A stretch of 64,000 nucleotides of DNA, from NCBI GenBank assembly GCA_900119535.1, contig FPJT01000007.1, positions 926 to 64,925 on the forward strand. The letters run 5' to 3'. The translations under genes were made by a program, and so were the position numbers. Shown here one piece after another: positions 17,969 to 27,529 of the stretch (positions are counted from its first letter, which is position 1; the number at the start of each line of letters is the position of its first letter). This stretch comes from Ruminococcus sp. XPD3002. Lineage in GTDB: Bacteria > Bacillota > Clostridia > Oscillospirales > Ruminococcaceae. Below the pieces are notes generated by a model. The model saw nothing but the letters and a program-made list of their open reading frames with translations, did not search any database and was not told where the DNA came from.

Positions 17969-19437
17969 TATCTTCGGCGTATTACCTTATGACGCATGTC
18001 GAATCCGAGCATCGATGCTATTCTCAGAGCATCCTCGAGACTTACGCTCCTTACGATATATCTTGTGGCTATCTCTCCGCAGAACCACAGATGTATACTG
18101 CATCTGCCGTTGAAAAGCTGGAATATCGACTGCTGTATGTCTATTTTGACCACGTTCCTGCGGTCGGCAACTACCGTGTGGAATGAAGTCCACTTGGAGC
18201 ATCTAACCACTATCTTATCATCGTAAAGCGAGATGCCGCTGGTATAGAGTGCGACCATTTTCACGGATATCAGCCATACCGAAGGTATCTCGAGCATTAT
18301 GGCGGTAAACTTCGCAAGCTCTCCGAGACTCGGAAAGAGTTTCGCAACAAGGTCAGAAAGCGGAAGAAGTATCACCGAAAGCAGAAAAGGATTAAGGATA
18401 TAATTCAGGAAGCCCTGCTTTCTTGCCTTTACATCAAGCTCAACTCCGCTGAAAACGCCTATTTTTTCAAGTCCTCTGCCGAGATTCTTCTCCATTTTTA
18501 TTGGAAGAAGTACAGGCAGATACTGCGAATCCGAACCGTATCCCGCACAGTTTATGCTTACCGTAACTGCTCCGAGGAGCTTCATGATAAGGTTCTGTCT
18601 CAGGTCGGTGAAGTTGATATGGTCGGAATTGATGCGGTATATCCTGCGGTTTATAACTCCGCAGGCAACATTTATACGGTCGTCGTCGCATTTTATCCTG
18701 AAACGTGAATACCTCAGCACGTTTACCATGAACGAGAGCATCCATGCAGCAATAAAAAGCATACCTGCTGCAAGTGCGGCAGTCGGTATCTTCATAAGGA
18801 ACTCATTGGAGAGCCTTTCGGAAGTCTCAGTAATTCGGTTCAGCGAAGTAGTAATGAGGTCGTAGGCTATATCTCCGCCCTTGAAGAAGAATGCGGCAAT
18901 ATATATCGCTCCGGAAAAGCTGCTGGAGAAGAACACGGAGAAAAGCAGCACGGAAAGCGCCGTAGGTTTTGCGATGCCTTCTATCTTGCGCTTATCGTCC
19001 ACATCCGGGATACGCTTTACAAGTTTTGCACAGACTTTTCCCGTTACAAGAAGTTTCATATCTGTACGCTTCAATATGCCTGCCCTTGTATCACAGCTGA
19101 AACGAAGTCCCCTGAACGGTATCAGCAGGAGCGGACGTTCAACAGTTGCAACGCTTATACTTTCAAGGGGAATGGCAGTCCTTACGCGGATGATTATGCC
19201 TTCTGTGTGGACTATAGAGGTATCAGTCAGGTAGATGCGTGACTTGTACCACTGTACATAACCCACAAGCAGGATAGCGCCGACTATCGCAAGGTCGAAC
19301 CACGCACCCTTGAGCCAGCCGTAAAGACCAGCGGCATCGAAATGGATGACCGAAAGTCCGCGGAGAAGCGGAAATATCAGCAGCCACAGGCCTTTCATGG
19401 AGTATTTCAGGATACGAAGAGGGTGTTCGTGATACAA
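17968..19437 (-). CDS. Large bacterial PH-domain membrane protein (YdbT-like)
   Basis: 489 residues. A TTG start at 19437 is supported by GGGGAGG 7-8 nt upstream, inside the end of the preceding gene. The protein alternates membrane helices with three bacterial PH domains (bPH2/DUF304), seen as repeats of Y..TDTSIVHTEGIIIRV, DDDRINVACGVINRRIYRI and YDDKIVVRCSKWTSFHTVV. It pairs with the small PH protein upstream as in Bacillus ydbS-ydbT, whose products are linked to resistance to certain bacteriocins. That role is known for the family and only inferred here. Confidence 0.82.
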   Translation of the reverse strand: MYHEHPLRILKYSMKGLWLLIFPLLRGLSVIHFDAAGLYGWLKGAWFDLAIVGAILLVGYVQWYKSRIYLTDTSIVHTEGIIIRVRTAIPLESISVATVERPLLLIPFRGLRFSCDTRAGILKRTDMKLLVTGKVCAKLVKRIPDVDDKRKIEGIAKPTALSVLLFSVFFSSSFSGAIYIAAFFFKGGDIAYDLITTSLNRITETSERLSNEFLMKIPTAALAAGMLFIAAWMLSFMVNVLRYSRFRIKCDDDRINVACGVINRRIYRINSDHINFTDLRQNLIMKLLGAVTVSINCAGYGSDSQYLPVLLPIKMEKNLGRGLEKIGVFSGVELDVKARKQGFLNYILNPFLLSVILLPLSDLVAKLFPSLGELAKFTAIMLEIPSVWLISVKMVALYTSGISLYDDKIVVRCSKWTSFHTVVADRRNVVKIDIQQSIFQLFNGRCSIHLWFCGEIATRYIVRSVSLEDALRIASMLGFDMRHKVIRRR

Positions 19438-19440
19438 TGA

Positions 19441-19881
19441 TTACACCTCCCCTATATCAAGATGCTCGGCATGACTGAGTATCTCGGCTGCGTCCTTCTG
19501 GTCGAGGAAAGCAAGCTGCATCTGTCCTCCGTATACGAAGAACACGATGAAATTAAGTCCCGTATACTGGGAGAAAGGAGTGCTGATTATAGTTATATAC
19601 TGAACAGCGGAATAGCGGACAGTCTGATGCTTTTTTATAATTACTCCGCTGTGTCGGGTTATCTCGATACCGTCCGAGGAGTAGCTCAGCGAGCGGAAAT
19701 ACAGCGGCAGATAGATGAATATAAAGAAAATATCCGCAGTAACGATAGCTATAGTTGTAATAAATACTATGATATCCACGGGGATGTAGTACCTTACTAC
19801 TGCAAACAGGATGAGTGAAGCTAAGAATATAGCTATTCTGAGGGTTATAAGTCCGTTTCTGTCAGGTCTGTATTTCTTCAT
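19441..19881 (-). CDS. Small bacterial PH-domain membrane protein (YdbS-like)
   Basis: 146 residues. Two membrane helices (residues ~13-60, LRIAIFLASLILFAVVRYYI and IVFITTIAIVTADIFFIFIY) precede one PH domain (SYSSDGIEITRHSGVIIKKHQTVRY). It is followed after 3 nt by the large PH-domain protein, whose ribosome site lies in this gene's last codons, so the two are co-translated. An extended -10 (TGTGGTATAAT) lies upstream near 19923-19933. Confidence 0.82.
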   Translation of the reverse strand: MKKYRPDRNGLITLRIAIFLASLILFAVVRYYIPVDIIVFITTIAIVTADIFFIFIYLPLYFRSLSYSSDGIEITRHSGVIIKKHQTVRYSAVQYITIISTPFSQYTGLNFIVFFVYGGQMQLAFLDQKDAAEILSHAEHLDIGEV

Positions 19882-20004
19882 TTTCCACCTCCCGTACTGC
19901 TTTCGTATTAAAAGTTATATTTGTATTATACCACAAATATTAATGAAAGTACAGTATTTTTTTATCCGCACTGTAACAGGCGGTATTTCGGGAGTTGATG
20001 CACA

Positions 20005-21252
20005 ATGGATACTTTCATAGCAAGGCTGCACGGTTTAGTATGGGGAGACTGGCTCGTCCTTTTCATAATAGGTACGGGACTCTTTTTCACAGTCAGGCTG
20101 AGGGGAATACAGTTCAGGTGGATGCGGTATCTTTTACGCTTTCACAGGTCGGAAAACGGCGGCAGTTCACAGCTAAGGACTGTCTGCATGTCCCTTGGAG
20201 CAGCAATGGGTACTGGAAATATAACGGGTGTTGCAGCGGCACTTGCGGCAGGAGGTGCAGGCGCTGTTTTCTGGATGTGGGTATCCGCATTCTTCGGCAT
20301 GGCGGTAGTTTACGCCGAAAATGTACTTTCATGCAGGTTCAGCAAAGGCAGGTACAAAGGTCCTATGGCTTATCTTGCCCTCGGTGCGGAAAGTCCTGCG
20401 GCTGCGGCACTTTTTGCTGTATTCTGCTGTCTTGCGGCTCTCGGAATGGGAGGTATGGTACAGGTCAGCTCCTTCACCGAGGCACTTTATACCTGCACTG
20501 ATGCTAACAGATACGTTACAGCGGTCATAGTCCTTGCAATTGTTTATGCCGTTATCAGCGGCGGCGCACTGCGTATCGGCAGAACTGCACAATTCCTTGT
20601 ACCTGCGGCAACAGTTCTGTACATGGGTGTAAGCATAGCCGTACTTGTAAAGTTCGGGGACAGACTTCCCGCGGTTTTCCGCAGTATCATCGAAGAAGCA
20701 CTTGGTTTCAGACAGGCAGCAGGCGGTATTGCAGGCTACGGTATCTCACGGGCAGTATCAGTGGGAGTCCGCAGAGGTGTTTTCTCAAACGAGGCAGGAC
20801 TCGGAAGCTCTCCCCTGCTTCACAGCTCCGCCGAAAAACAGGAACCCCGATTGCAGGGCATGTGGGCTATGGCAGAGGTTTTCTTCGATACAATGGTATG
20901 CTGTACCCTGACCGCAGCCGTTATCCTATGTGCTTCCGATGACTTCACTATCGCTTCGGCTTTCAGCCATATCCTCGGGAACTGCTCAGAAGCTGCTGTA
21001 ACTGCTGAACTCGGCGCATACGCCTTCTGCACTATGATAGGCTGGTATTTCTGCGGAGAGACCGCTCTGCACTGCCTTTTCCCGAAAGCCGACCGTAAAG
21101 CTGCGGCACTGGTATACGCAGTCGTTTCAGCACTGGGAGCTGTCATAACTGCCGAAAATGTATGGCTCATCTCGGATATATTCAACGGACTTATGGCTGT
21201 TCCGAACCTTATCGGTCTTATAGTTCTTTCGGGATATGTAAAGGAAGAATAG
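20005..21252 (+). CDS. Alanine/glycine:cation symporter (AGCS family)
   Basis: 415 residues, slightly shorter than the usual 440-480. Many hydrophobic helices and clear AGCS motifs are present: SLGAAMGTGNITGVAAALAA near residue 65 and FSNEAGLGSSPLLHSSA near 265. These carriers import alanine or glycine with Na+ or H+. The ATG is 10 nt after GGGAG. It is divergent from the PH-domain pair and no terminator is evident downstream. Confidence 0.88.
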   Translation: MDTFIARLHGLVWGDWLVLFIIGTGLFFTVRLRGIQFRWMRYLLRFHRSENGGSSQLRTVCMSLGAAMGTGNITGVAAALAAGGAGAVFWMWVSAFFGMAVVYAENVLSCRFSKGRYKGPMAYLALGAESPAAAALFAVFCCLAALGMGGMVQVSSFTEALYTCTDANRYVTAVIVLAIVYAVISGGALRIGRTAQFLVPAATVLYMGVSIAVLVKFGDRLPAVFRSIIEEALGFRQAAGGIAGYGISRAVSVGVRRGVFSNEAGLGSSPLLHSSAEKQEPRLQGMWAMAEVFFDTMVCCTLTAAVILCASDDFTIASAFSHILGNCSEAAVTAELGAYAFCTMIGWYFCGETALHCLFPKADRKAAALVYAVVSALGAVITAENVWLISDIFNGLMAVPNLIGLIVLSGYVKEE

Positions 21253-21393
21253 AACCGTTTTTCCCGTCAATACTCTTTTCGTGGACTGTTTTAACAGGTC
21301 ACACCGCAGCATTTTGTGGTCTATTAAATAATGCATTATACGAAAAATAATTGTATAAACTGCACAAGAGGAGAAAGAACATTCTTTTTAGTA

Positions 21394-21422
21394 TTGACAA
21401 AGCGTTAGACATTTTGTATAAT
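21394..21422 (+). promoter_or_regulatory. Perfect sigma-A promoter for RNase J leader
   Basis: TTGACA (21394-21399), exactly 17 nt, TATAAT (21417-21422). The predicted start is near 21429, almost 400 nt before the RNase J start codon. Confidence 0.85.
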
Positions 21423-21428
21423 AGGAAG

Positions 21429-21690
21429 TGTATAAATAGTCCTGAGAGTTCGTTTCTTCGGGACACCCCTATCGACTTTATTGGCGGCAAACGCCTTTAA
21501 GATATATAATGAACAGTATCGCCCTCTGCATACTGCTCAAAAGCAACGGAGTTATCATTGGAAAAAACGATATACGGTATAAATAACGTTTCTTTATACG
21601 CTATATCCATTACGATCTGAGGGAAAGCTGTCTCTGTTTGTAACAGGTACGCCATTTCAGCTTTTCTCCTTGTCTGTTTCAGCTTTTTTG
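21429..21690 (+). ncRNA. Candidate structured leader or small RNA upstream of RNase J
   Basis: No convincing reading frame is present. Helices seen: a 7-bp stem at 21441-21466 (GTCCTGA/TTCGGGAC), GGCG-GCAAA-CGCC near 21482-21494, and a 6+7-bp hairpin at about 21573-21610 (GATATA..GTATAAA with TTTATAC..TATATC). AAAGCTG (21624-21630) can pair with either of two CAGCTTT copies, 21658-21664 or 21680-21686; the second is followed by six T, as in a terminator. This suggests attenuation of rnj or a free RNA of ~260 nt. The 21691-21823 remainder shows nothing further. Confidence 0.45.
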
Positions 21691-21823
21691 CTGCACTATG
21701 ATGCTGTACGCATATTTAAAGTTTAATGATATAACTTTTGTTGCTCCACATCAATGAAGCTGACGGCTCCAGAACGTACTTTTTTGCCGCAATGCTTCTA
21801 ACTTCCGAAAGCGAGGTCACAAA

Positions 21824-23674
21824 GTGAACAACAACGAAACAATGAAAAAATCGCGCAAGGCTGCTGCGGCAGCTGAGACTTCTGCGCCCAAAAGAAGATA
21901 TTACAAGAAGAAAAATGCGGATCAGTCCGCTTCATCCGCAAAACCGCAGACCGAGTCTGCTCCCGCTAAAGCAAAGACTACTCAGCCTAAAACAAGGAAA
22001 CCCCGCGAGACTAAAAAGACTCCCGTAAGAATAATCCCTCTCGGCGGTCTCAACGAGATCGGTAAGAATATGACCGTTTTCGAGTGTGCAAACGATATGT
22101 TCATACTCGACTGCGGACTTGCTTTCCCTGATGCCGATATGCCGGGTGTTGATATAGTTATACCCGATTTCACCTACGTTGAGCGCAATGCGGACAAGGT
22201 GCGCGGTATCGTCATAACTCACGGCCATGAGGACCATATAGGCGGTCTTGCTTACCTCCTTAAGAAGGTAAACGTACCTGTCTATGCCACAAGACTCACT
22301 ATAGGTCTTATCGAGGGCAAGCTCAAGGAACAGGGACTTCTCGGCAAGGTACAGCTCAATGTTGTCGAGCCGAAAAAGACCGTAAAAATGGGATGCATGG
22401 CTGTAGAATTCATCAAAGTCAACCACTCTATCCCCGATTCTGTAGGTATGGCTATCCATACCCCTGCAGGTATACTCGTCCACACAGGCGACTTCAAGGT
22501 AGACTATACTCCTATCGACGGCAAGATAATCGACCTTGCCCGCTTCGGCGAGCTCGGAAACCGCGGTGTTCTTGCACTTATGGCTGATTCCACAAATGCG
22601 GAGCGTCCCGGCTATACACATTCCGAAAAAACCGTAGGCGAGTCCTTCGACCGCCTTTTCAAGAAGGGTGAGGGAAAGCGTATAATCATCGCTACATTCT
22701 CATCCAATATACACCGTGTTCAGCAGATAATCAACTGCGCTGTAAGATACGGCAGAAAAGTCGCTGTATTCGGCAGAAGCATGGTAAATGTTATCAATAC
22801 TGCTATGGAACTCGGCTACCTTGACGTCCCTGACGGAGTCATCATCGATATCGAAATGATGAACCGCTATGAGAACGAGAGGATAGTCCTTATCACCACA
22901 GGCAGTCAGGGCGAACCTATGTCCGCTCTTACACGTATGGCTATGAACGACCATAAGAAGGTAAATATCACTCCTATGGACTTCATAATCATCTCTGCAA
23001 CTCCTATCCCAGGAAACGAAAAGTTCGTTACCCGTGTTGTAAACGAGCTTATGAAATCAGGTGCAGAGGTCGTTTACGAAGCTATGTACGAAGTACATGT
23101 TTCAGGTCACGCTTGTCAGGAGGAGCTGAAACTCATGCTCACTCTTACAAAGCCCAAGTTCTTTATACCCGTACACGGCGAATACAAGCACCTTAAAAAA
23201 CATGCCGACCTCGCTCTCCAGATGGGCATACCAAAGGAGAACGTCATTATCGGCGAGATAGGCAATGTTATCGAAACAGACGGCAATTCCATCAAGGTCA
23301 TATCACAGGTGCCTTCGGGACGTGTCCTCGTTGACGGTCTCGGCGTAGGTGACGTAGGCTCTATCGTTCTCCGCGACAGAAAGCATCTTGCTCAGGACGG
23401 TCTTATCATAATAGTTATCGGTATCGAAAAGGCTACCAACGAGATAGTTGCAGGTCCTGATATAATTTCACGAGGATTCGTTTACGTAAGAGAATCCGAG
23501 GAGCTTATGGACGAGGCTAAAACTATCCTCAACGGTACTCTCGCAGGCTGCTCATACGCAGAAATGAGAGAGTGGAACACGCTCAAGGGCAAGCTCCGTG
23601 ATGCGCTCTCTGACTATATCTATCAGAAAACAAAGCGCAGTCCGATGATACTCCCTATCATCATGGAGACCTGA
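21824..23674 (+). CDS. rnj: Ribonuclease J
   Basis: 616 residues from a GTG, with GAGG 7 nt upstream. RNase J is a cytosolic metallo-beta-lactamase/beta-CASP nuclease for mRNA decay and rRNA maturation (5'-3' exo- and endonuclease). The first ~62 residues are a Lys/Ala/Pro-rich extension; the core begins at RIIPLGGLNEIGKNM. The zinc motif HGHEDH is at 133-138, with later metal ligands in VLVHTGDFKVDYTP and VSGHACQEEL and the HGEYKHL beta-CASP motif. The basic extension is longer than in Bacillus and may bind RNA. It is followed 44 nt later by gdpP. Confidence 0.93.
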   Translation: MNNNETMKKSRKAAAAAETSAPKRRYYKKKNADQSASSAKPQTESAPAKAKTTQPKTRKPRETKKTPVRIIPLGGLNEIGKNMTVFECANDMFILDCGLAFPDADMPGVDIVIPDFTYVERNADKVRGIVITHGHEDHIGGLAYLLKKVNVPVYATRLTIGLIEGKLKEQGLLGKVQLNVVEPKKTVKMGCMAVEFIKVNHSIPDSVGMAIHTPAGILVHTGDFKVDYTPIDGKIIDLARFGELGNRGVLALMADSTNAERPGYTHSEKTVGESFDRLFKKGEGKRIIIATFSSNIHRVQQIINCAVRYGRKVAVFGRSMVNVINTAMELGYLDVPDGVIIDIEMMNRYENERIVLITTGSQGEPMSALTRMAMNDHKKVNITPMDFIIISATPIPGNEKFVTRVVNELMKSGAEVVYEAMYEVHVSGHACQEELKLMLTLTKPKFFIPVHGEYKHLKKHADLALQMGIPKENVIIGEIGNVIETDGNSIKVISQVPSGRVLVDGLGVGDVGSIVLRDRKHLAQDGLIIIVIGIEKATNEIVAGPDIISRGFVYVRESEELMDEAKTILNGTLAGCSYAEMREWNTLKGKLRDALSDYIYQKTKRSPMILPIIMET

Positions 23675-23724
23675 TATATTCGGGTATCTCTTAAAAGTAT
23701 CAGATTCGGAAAGGAGAAATGGTC

Positions 23725-25701
23725 TTGAAAAAGAAGCTTCCGTCAGTATTCTTCGCATTAATGATAGCCCTTCTTTTAGTATCGGCTTTCTCATCGGTAA
23801 TGCTCTACAGATACAACAAGATATTCGGACTTGCAGGACTTGTATGCTCGGCTGTCCTTGTGGCAGTCATTATAGTCATGACTGTACTGTATTTCAGGAA
23901 TGTCATGCGGCATATCTCAAAAATGAACGCACACCTCGAGACCTCCGCCGCCGAATATATGAATTCACTCCCTGCGCCTATAGCAGTTATCGATAACAAT
24001 AACTGCTTTGTGTGGTATAATCAGATATTCTCCGAAAAGATAGGTCTCGGTTCGGACCTCTACGGTCTCAGCTTTGAAAGCTCGGTAAAAGCCGACCTTG
24101 CAGAGCTAAATGCCAACGGATACTGCTATTGCAGCATAAACGGTTCCGTTTACAGAGTGACCTCGGAGAAGTTCGACCAGAACGATATATCTTTCCTTAT
24201 TATCTATTTCCACGATGAAACTGCATACAGGAACCTGAAAAAGCTTACTGATGAAACCCGTCCGACCGTAGTCATCATGACTATCGATAACTACGACGAG
24301 ATAATGCAGAACGCTAAGGAAAGCGAAAAGGCTCAGGCATCGGTAGAAACGGAACAGCTCATAGAAAAATTCATGAGCAGTACCAACGGATTCATAAAGA
24401 AATCATCTTCAAATACCTTCTATGCTGTAATCGAGAACAGACATATCGAAGAAAAAATAGCAGATAAATTCAAGATACTCGATTACGCAAGAAACATAAA
24501 AATAGCAGGAAAATACCCCCTCACCTTCTCTATCGGAGTCGGTCAGGGTGCGGAAACTCTTGCTGAAAGCGAACAGATAGCAAGACAGTGCCTTGATATG
24601 GCGCTCGGACGCGGCGGAGATCAGGCTGTTGTAAAGACAGACAGCGGCTTCCGCTTCTTCGGAGGTGTCTCAAAGGGCGTTGAAAAAATGTCCCGTGCAA
24701 AGACTCGTATCATCGCAAGCGCTCTCCAGGACCTTATCATGGACTCCGACAGCGTTTTCATCATGGGACACCGATTCGGCGATCTCGACTCGGTAGGCGC
24801 TTCATGCGGTCTTGCAGGCGCTGTGAGACTTCTCGGAAAAGAGGTACATATCGCTGTTGACAGAACAAAGAACCTCGCATCCCACCTTATCGATATCGTT
24901 GAGGATCAAACTGACAGCGAACTTTTCATGACTCCTGCCGAAGCACTTGAATCTGTAGGCAATAACGACCTCGTTATCATCGTTGATACCCATAACAAGG
25001 ACTTCATCGAGAGCCGTGAACTCTACGAAAGCGCAAGGGCTGTGGTAGTTATCGACCACCACAGAAAAACCGTCAACTTCATCGACGATGCAGTCATTTT
25101 CCACCACGAACCTTATGCTTCATCAGCCTGCGAAATGGTAACAGAGCTGATACAGTATTTCAGATTCGAGACGGACGAACGATTCCCCAGCTGCTATGCG
25201 GACGCTCTCCTTTCGGGCATAATGCTCGATACCAAGAACTTCGTTATGCGTACTGGTGTAAGAACTTTCGAGGCTGCGGCTTTCCTCAAAAAAATGGGCG
25301 CTGATACCGTTGCGGTAAAGCTCCTCTTCTCAAATTCTATCGACTCTTACAAGCGGAAGGCTCAGATAGTTTCCTCCGCTAAGATATATAACCGCTGCGC
25401 TATTGCCGCTGCGGATTTCAAATCGGACGATATACGTCTTGTAGCTCCGCAGGCTGCCGACGAGCTCCTGAACATCACCGATGTGGACGCTTCATTCGTT
25501 ATCTACCGGACAAACAATACCGCCAATATCTCAGCCCGTTCAATGGGTGCGCTGAATGTACAGGTAATTATGGAACAGCTTGGCGGAGGAGGTCATCAGA
25601 GCATGGCTGCAACACAGCTTGAAAACACTTCTATTAGCGACGCTGAAAAACTTCTCATCGCCGCTATCGACGAGCGTATGAACGACGCTCAGCACATATA
25701 A
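23725..25701 (+). CDS. gdpP: Cyclic-di-AMP phosphodiesterase GdpP/YybT-like
   Basis: About 658 residues. TTG at 23725 is 8 nt after GGAG; the in-frame ATG at 23719 is only 2 nt away, so TTG is preferred. Two membrane helices (~residues 8-58), a PAS-like domain (NSLPAPIAVIDNNNCFVWYN), a degenerate GGDEF domain (~170-300) and DHH/DHHA1 phosphodiesterase domains follow. DHH motifs visible are MGHRFGDLDSVGA, IIVDTHNKDF and VVIDHHRKT; the C-terminal GGGGHQSMAAT is DHHA1. It degrades c-di-AMP to pApA. The order gdpP-rplI-dnaB matches Bacillus. Confidence 0.9.
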   Translation: MKKKLPSVFFALMIALLLVSAFSSVMLYRYNKIFGLAGLVCSAVLVAVIIVMTVLYFRNVMRHISKMNAHLETSAAEYMNSLPAPIAVIDNNNCFVWYNQIFSEKIGLGSDLYGLSFESSVKADLAELNANGYCYCSINGSVYRVTSEKFDQNDISFLIIYFHDETAYRNLKKLTDETRPTVVIMTIDNYDEIMQNAKESEKAQASVETEQLIEKFMSSTNGFIKKSSSNTFYAVIENRHIEEKIADKFKILDYARNIKIAGKYPLTFSIGVGQGAETLAESEQIARQCLDMALGRGGDQAVVKTDSGFRFFGGVSKGVEKMSRAKTRIIASALQDLIMDSDSVFIMGHRFGDLDSVGASCGLAGAVRLLGKEVHIAVDRTKNLASHLIDIVEDQTDSELFMTPAEALESVGNNDLVIIVDTHNKDFIESRELYESARAVVVIDHHRKTVNFIDDAVIFHHEPYASSACEMVTELIQYFRFETDERFPSCYADALLSGIMLDTKNFVMRTGVRTFEAAAFLKKMGADTVAVKLLFSNSIDSYKRKAQIVSSAKIYNRCAIAAADFKSDDIRLVAPQAADELLNITDVDASFVIYRTNNTANISARSMGALNVQVIMEQLGGGGHQSMAATQLENTSISDAEKLLIAAIDERMNDAQHI

Positions 25702-25719
25702 TGAAAGGATGTAATCACA

Positions 25720-26166
25720 ATGAAGGTAATTTTCTTACAGGATGTAAAAGGCTCAGGCAAAAAAGGCGAAGTAAAGAACGTATCCGACGGATACGCAAGA
25801 AATATGCTCATCCCAAAGGGACTTGCTGTAGAGGCTAACGCTTCAAACATGAACAAGCTCCAGGGACAGCAGGCTTCTGCTCAGCACAAGATTGATGTTG
25901 AAAAGCAGGCTGCTACTGAAACAGCTGCAAAGCTCAAGGGCAAGAAGGTTGTCATCAAGGCTAAGGCAGGCGCAAATGACCGTCTTTTCGGCTCTGTAAC
26001 ATCTGGTCACGTTGCCGATGCTCTCAATGAACAGTTCGGCGTAAAGATCGACAAGAAGAAAATAACTCTCAGCGGCGATATCAAGAACTTCGGTTCCTAC
26101 AATGCCGTTCTGAAGCTCTATACAGGCATCTCTGAGACCATTGATGTCGAGGTAGTTGAGGGCTGA
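25720..26166 (+). CDS. rplI: 50S ribosomal protein L9
   Basis: 148 residues, standard length. The N-terminal signature [20 protein letters not shown] and the [10 protein letters not shown] helix entry are intact, followed by the long connecting helix and the C-terminal domain ([19 protein letters not shown]). L9 binds 23S rRNA at the base of the L1 stalk. It sits 18 nt after gdpP and just ahead of dnaB. Confidence 0.97.
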   Translation: MKVIFLQDVKGSGKKGEVKNVSDGYARNMLIPKGLAVEANASNMNKLQGQQASAQHKIDVEKQAATETAAKLKGKKVVIKAKAGANDRLFGSVTSGHVADALNEQFGVKIDKKKITLSGDIKNFGSYNAVLKLYTGISETIDVEVVEG

Positions 26167-26173
26167 TCGCTCT

Positions 26174-27526
26174 ATGGAGGATAATAATACCCTGCTGACC
26201 GACCACACCCTTCCTCACAGCATCGAAGCAGAACAATCCATAATCGGCGCACTTATCGCCGATCCTTCGATACTCCCTGTGGTGGTCGAGAAGATACGTC
26301 CCGAATATTTCTACAGCGAACAGCATAAGGAAATATACGGCATCATCCTCAGGATGTTCACAAGCGGTTCCCCCGTTGACATCGTTACGGTGCTAAACGA
26401 AGCGGAAAAGCTCCACATCTTTGAGAGCTCCGCAGAGGGCAAGCGCTATCTTCAGGAAATAGGCAATATACTCCCCTCGACCTCGAATATCGAAAGCTAC
26501 TGCAAGATAGTTGCAGATAAGTATTTCATCCGCAGTCTCGGATATATCGCCAATTCTATACTCGAAGACATACGTTCGGGCGAACAGGATGCTCAGCTCC
26601 TCCTCGATTCTGCCGAACAGAAAATATATGACGTCCGTCAGGGCAGAGAGGTAAAGGGACTCGTCCCGCTGGGAGATGCAGTCCTTGAAGCCTATGACAG
26701 ACTAGGACACATAACAGGTGCCGACAAGGAAAAGTACATCGGTGCCAAAACAGGCTTCACCATGCTGGACAGCATCACATCAGGCCTTAATAAATCGGAC
26801 CTCATCATCATTGCTGCCCGTCCGGGTATGGGTAAGACCTCTTTTGCAATGAATATCGCCACTAACGTTGCAAGACGCAACGATAAGGACGTTGTTACAT
26901 TCAACCTCGAAATGTCCAAGGAACAGCTTGCCACACGTATCCTCTCTACGGAAGCGCTTGTGGATTCAAGCTCACTCAGAAACGGAAGGATACAGGGCGA
27001 TGACTGGGTACGCCTTGCAATGAGTGCAGGTTACCTCAGTACCCTTCCTCTGTATATCGACGATACCGCAAGTATGACAGTACAGCAGATGAAGGCGAAG
27101 CTCCGCCGTGTAAAGAACCTCGGACTTGTCATCATCGACTACTTACAGCTCATGGAGTCCACTTCACGCTCGGATAACCGTGTAACGGTCATCTCGGAAA
27201 TAACCCGTCAGCTTAAGGTAATGGCGAAGGAACTCAACGTGCCTGTAATACTCCTTTCGCAGCTCTCCCGTGCGGTCGAGAGCCGTAATGATAAGCGCCC
27301 CATGCTTTCGGACCTCCGTGAATCTGGTTCTATCGAGCAGGATGCGGATATAGTTCTTTTCCTCTACCGCGACGCTTACTACAACAAGGAAAGCACCCGT
27401 CAGAATATCTCGGAATGTATCGTTGCAAAGAACCGTCACGGCGAAACAGGTACCGTAGAGCTTTTCTGGGATGGTCAGTACACTCGTTTCTCCAATCCCG
27501 ACTACAGCACTCCTCCGGAGGGTTAA
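26174..27526 (+). CDS. dnaB: Replicative DNA helicase DnaB
   Basis: 450 residues from the ATG at 26174. The N-terminal primase-interacting domain (LPHSIEAEQSIIGALI) and RecA-like core are complete: Walker A ARPGMGKTSFAMN, LGLVIIDYLQLM (Walker B), and the SDLRESGSIEQDADIV motif. It is the hexameric helicase that unwinds DNA at the fork. The start lies only 7 nt after the rplI stop, using a ribosome site inside rplI. It is followed by tilS after 3 nt. Confidence 0.96.
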   Translation: MEDNNTLLTDHTLPHSIEAEQSIIGALIADPSILPVVVEKIRPEYFYSEQHKEIYGIILRMFTSGSPVDIVTVLNEAEKLHIFESSAEGKRYLQEIGNILPSTSNIESYCKIVADKYFIRSLGYIANSILEDIRSGEQDAQLLLDSAEQKIYDVRQGREVKGLVPLGDAVLEAYDRLGHITGADKEKYIGAKTGFTMLDSITSGLNKSDLIIIAARPGMGKTSFAMNIATNVARRNDKDVVTFNLEMSKEQLATRILSTEALVDSSSLRNGRIQGDDWVRLAMSAGYLSTLPLYIDDTASMTVQQMKAKLRRVKNLGLVIIDYLQLMESTSRSDNRVTVISEITRQLKVMAKELNVPVILLSQLSRAVESRNDKRPMLSDLRESGSIEQDADIVLFLYRDAYYNKESTRQNISECIVAKNRHGETGTVELFWDGQYTRFSNPDYSTPPEG

Positions 27527-27529
27527 ACG

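Noticed and set aside
21429..21690. RNase P RNA, tmRNA or SRP RNA
   Set aside because: None of their conserved cores is present; 6S RNA cannot be excluded but no closing stem was found.
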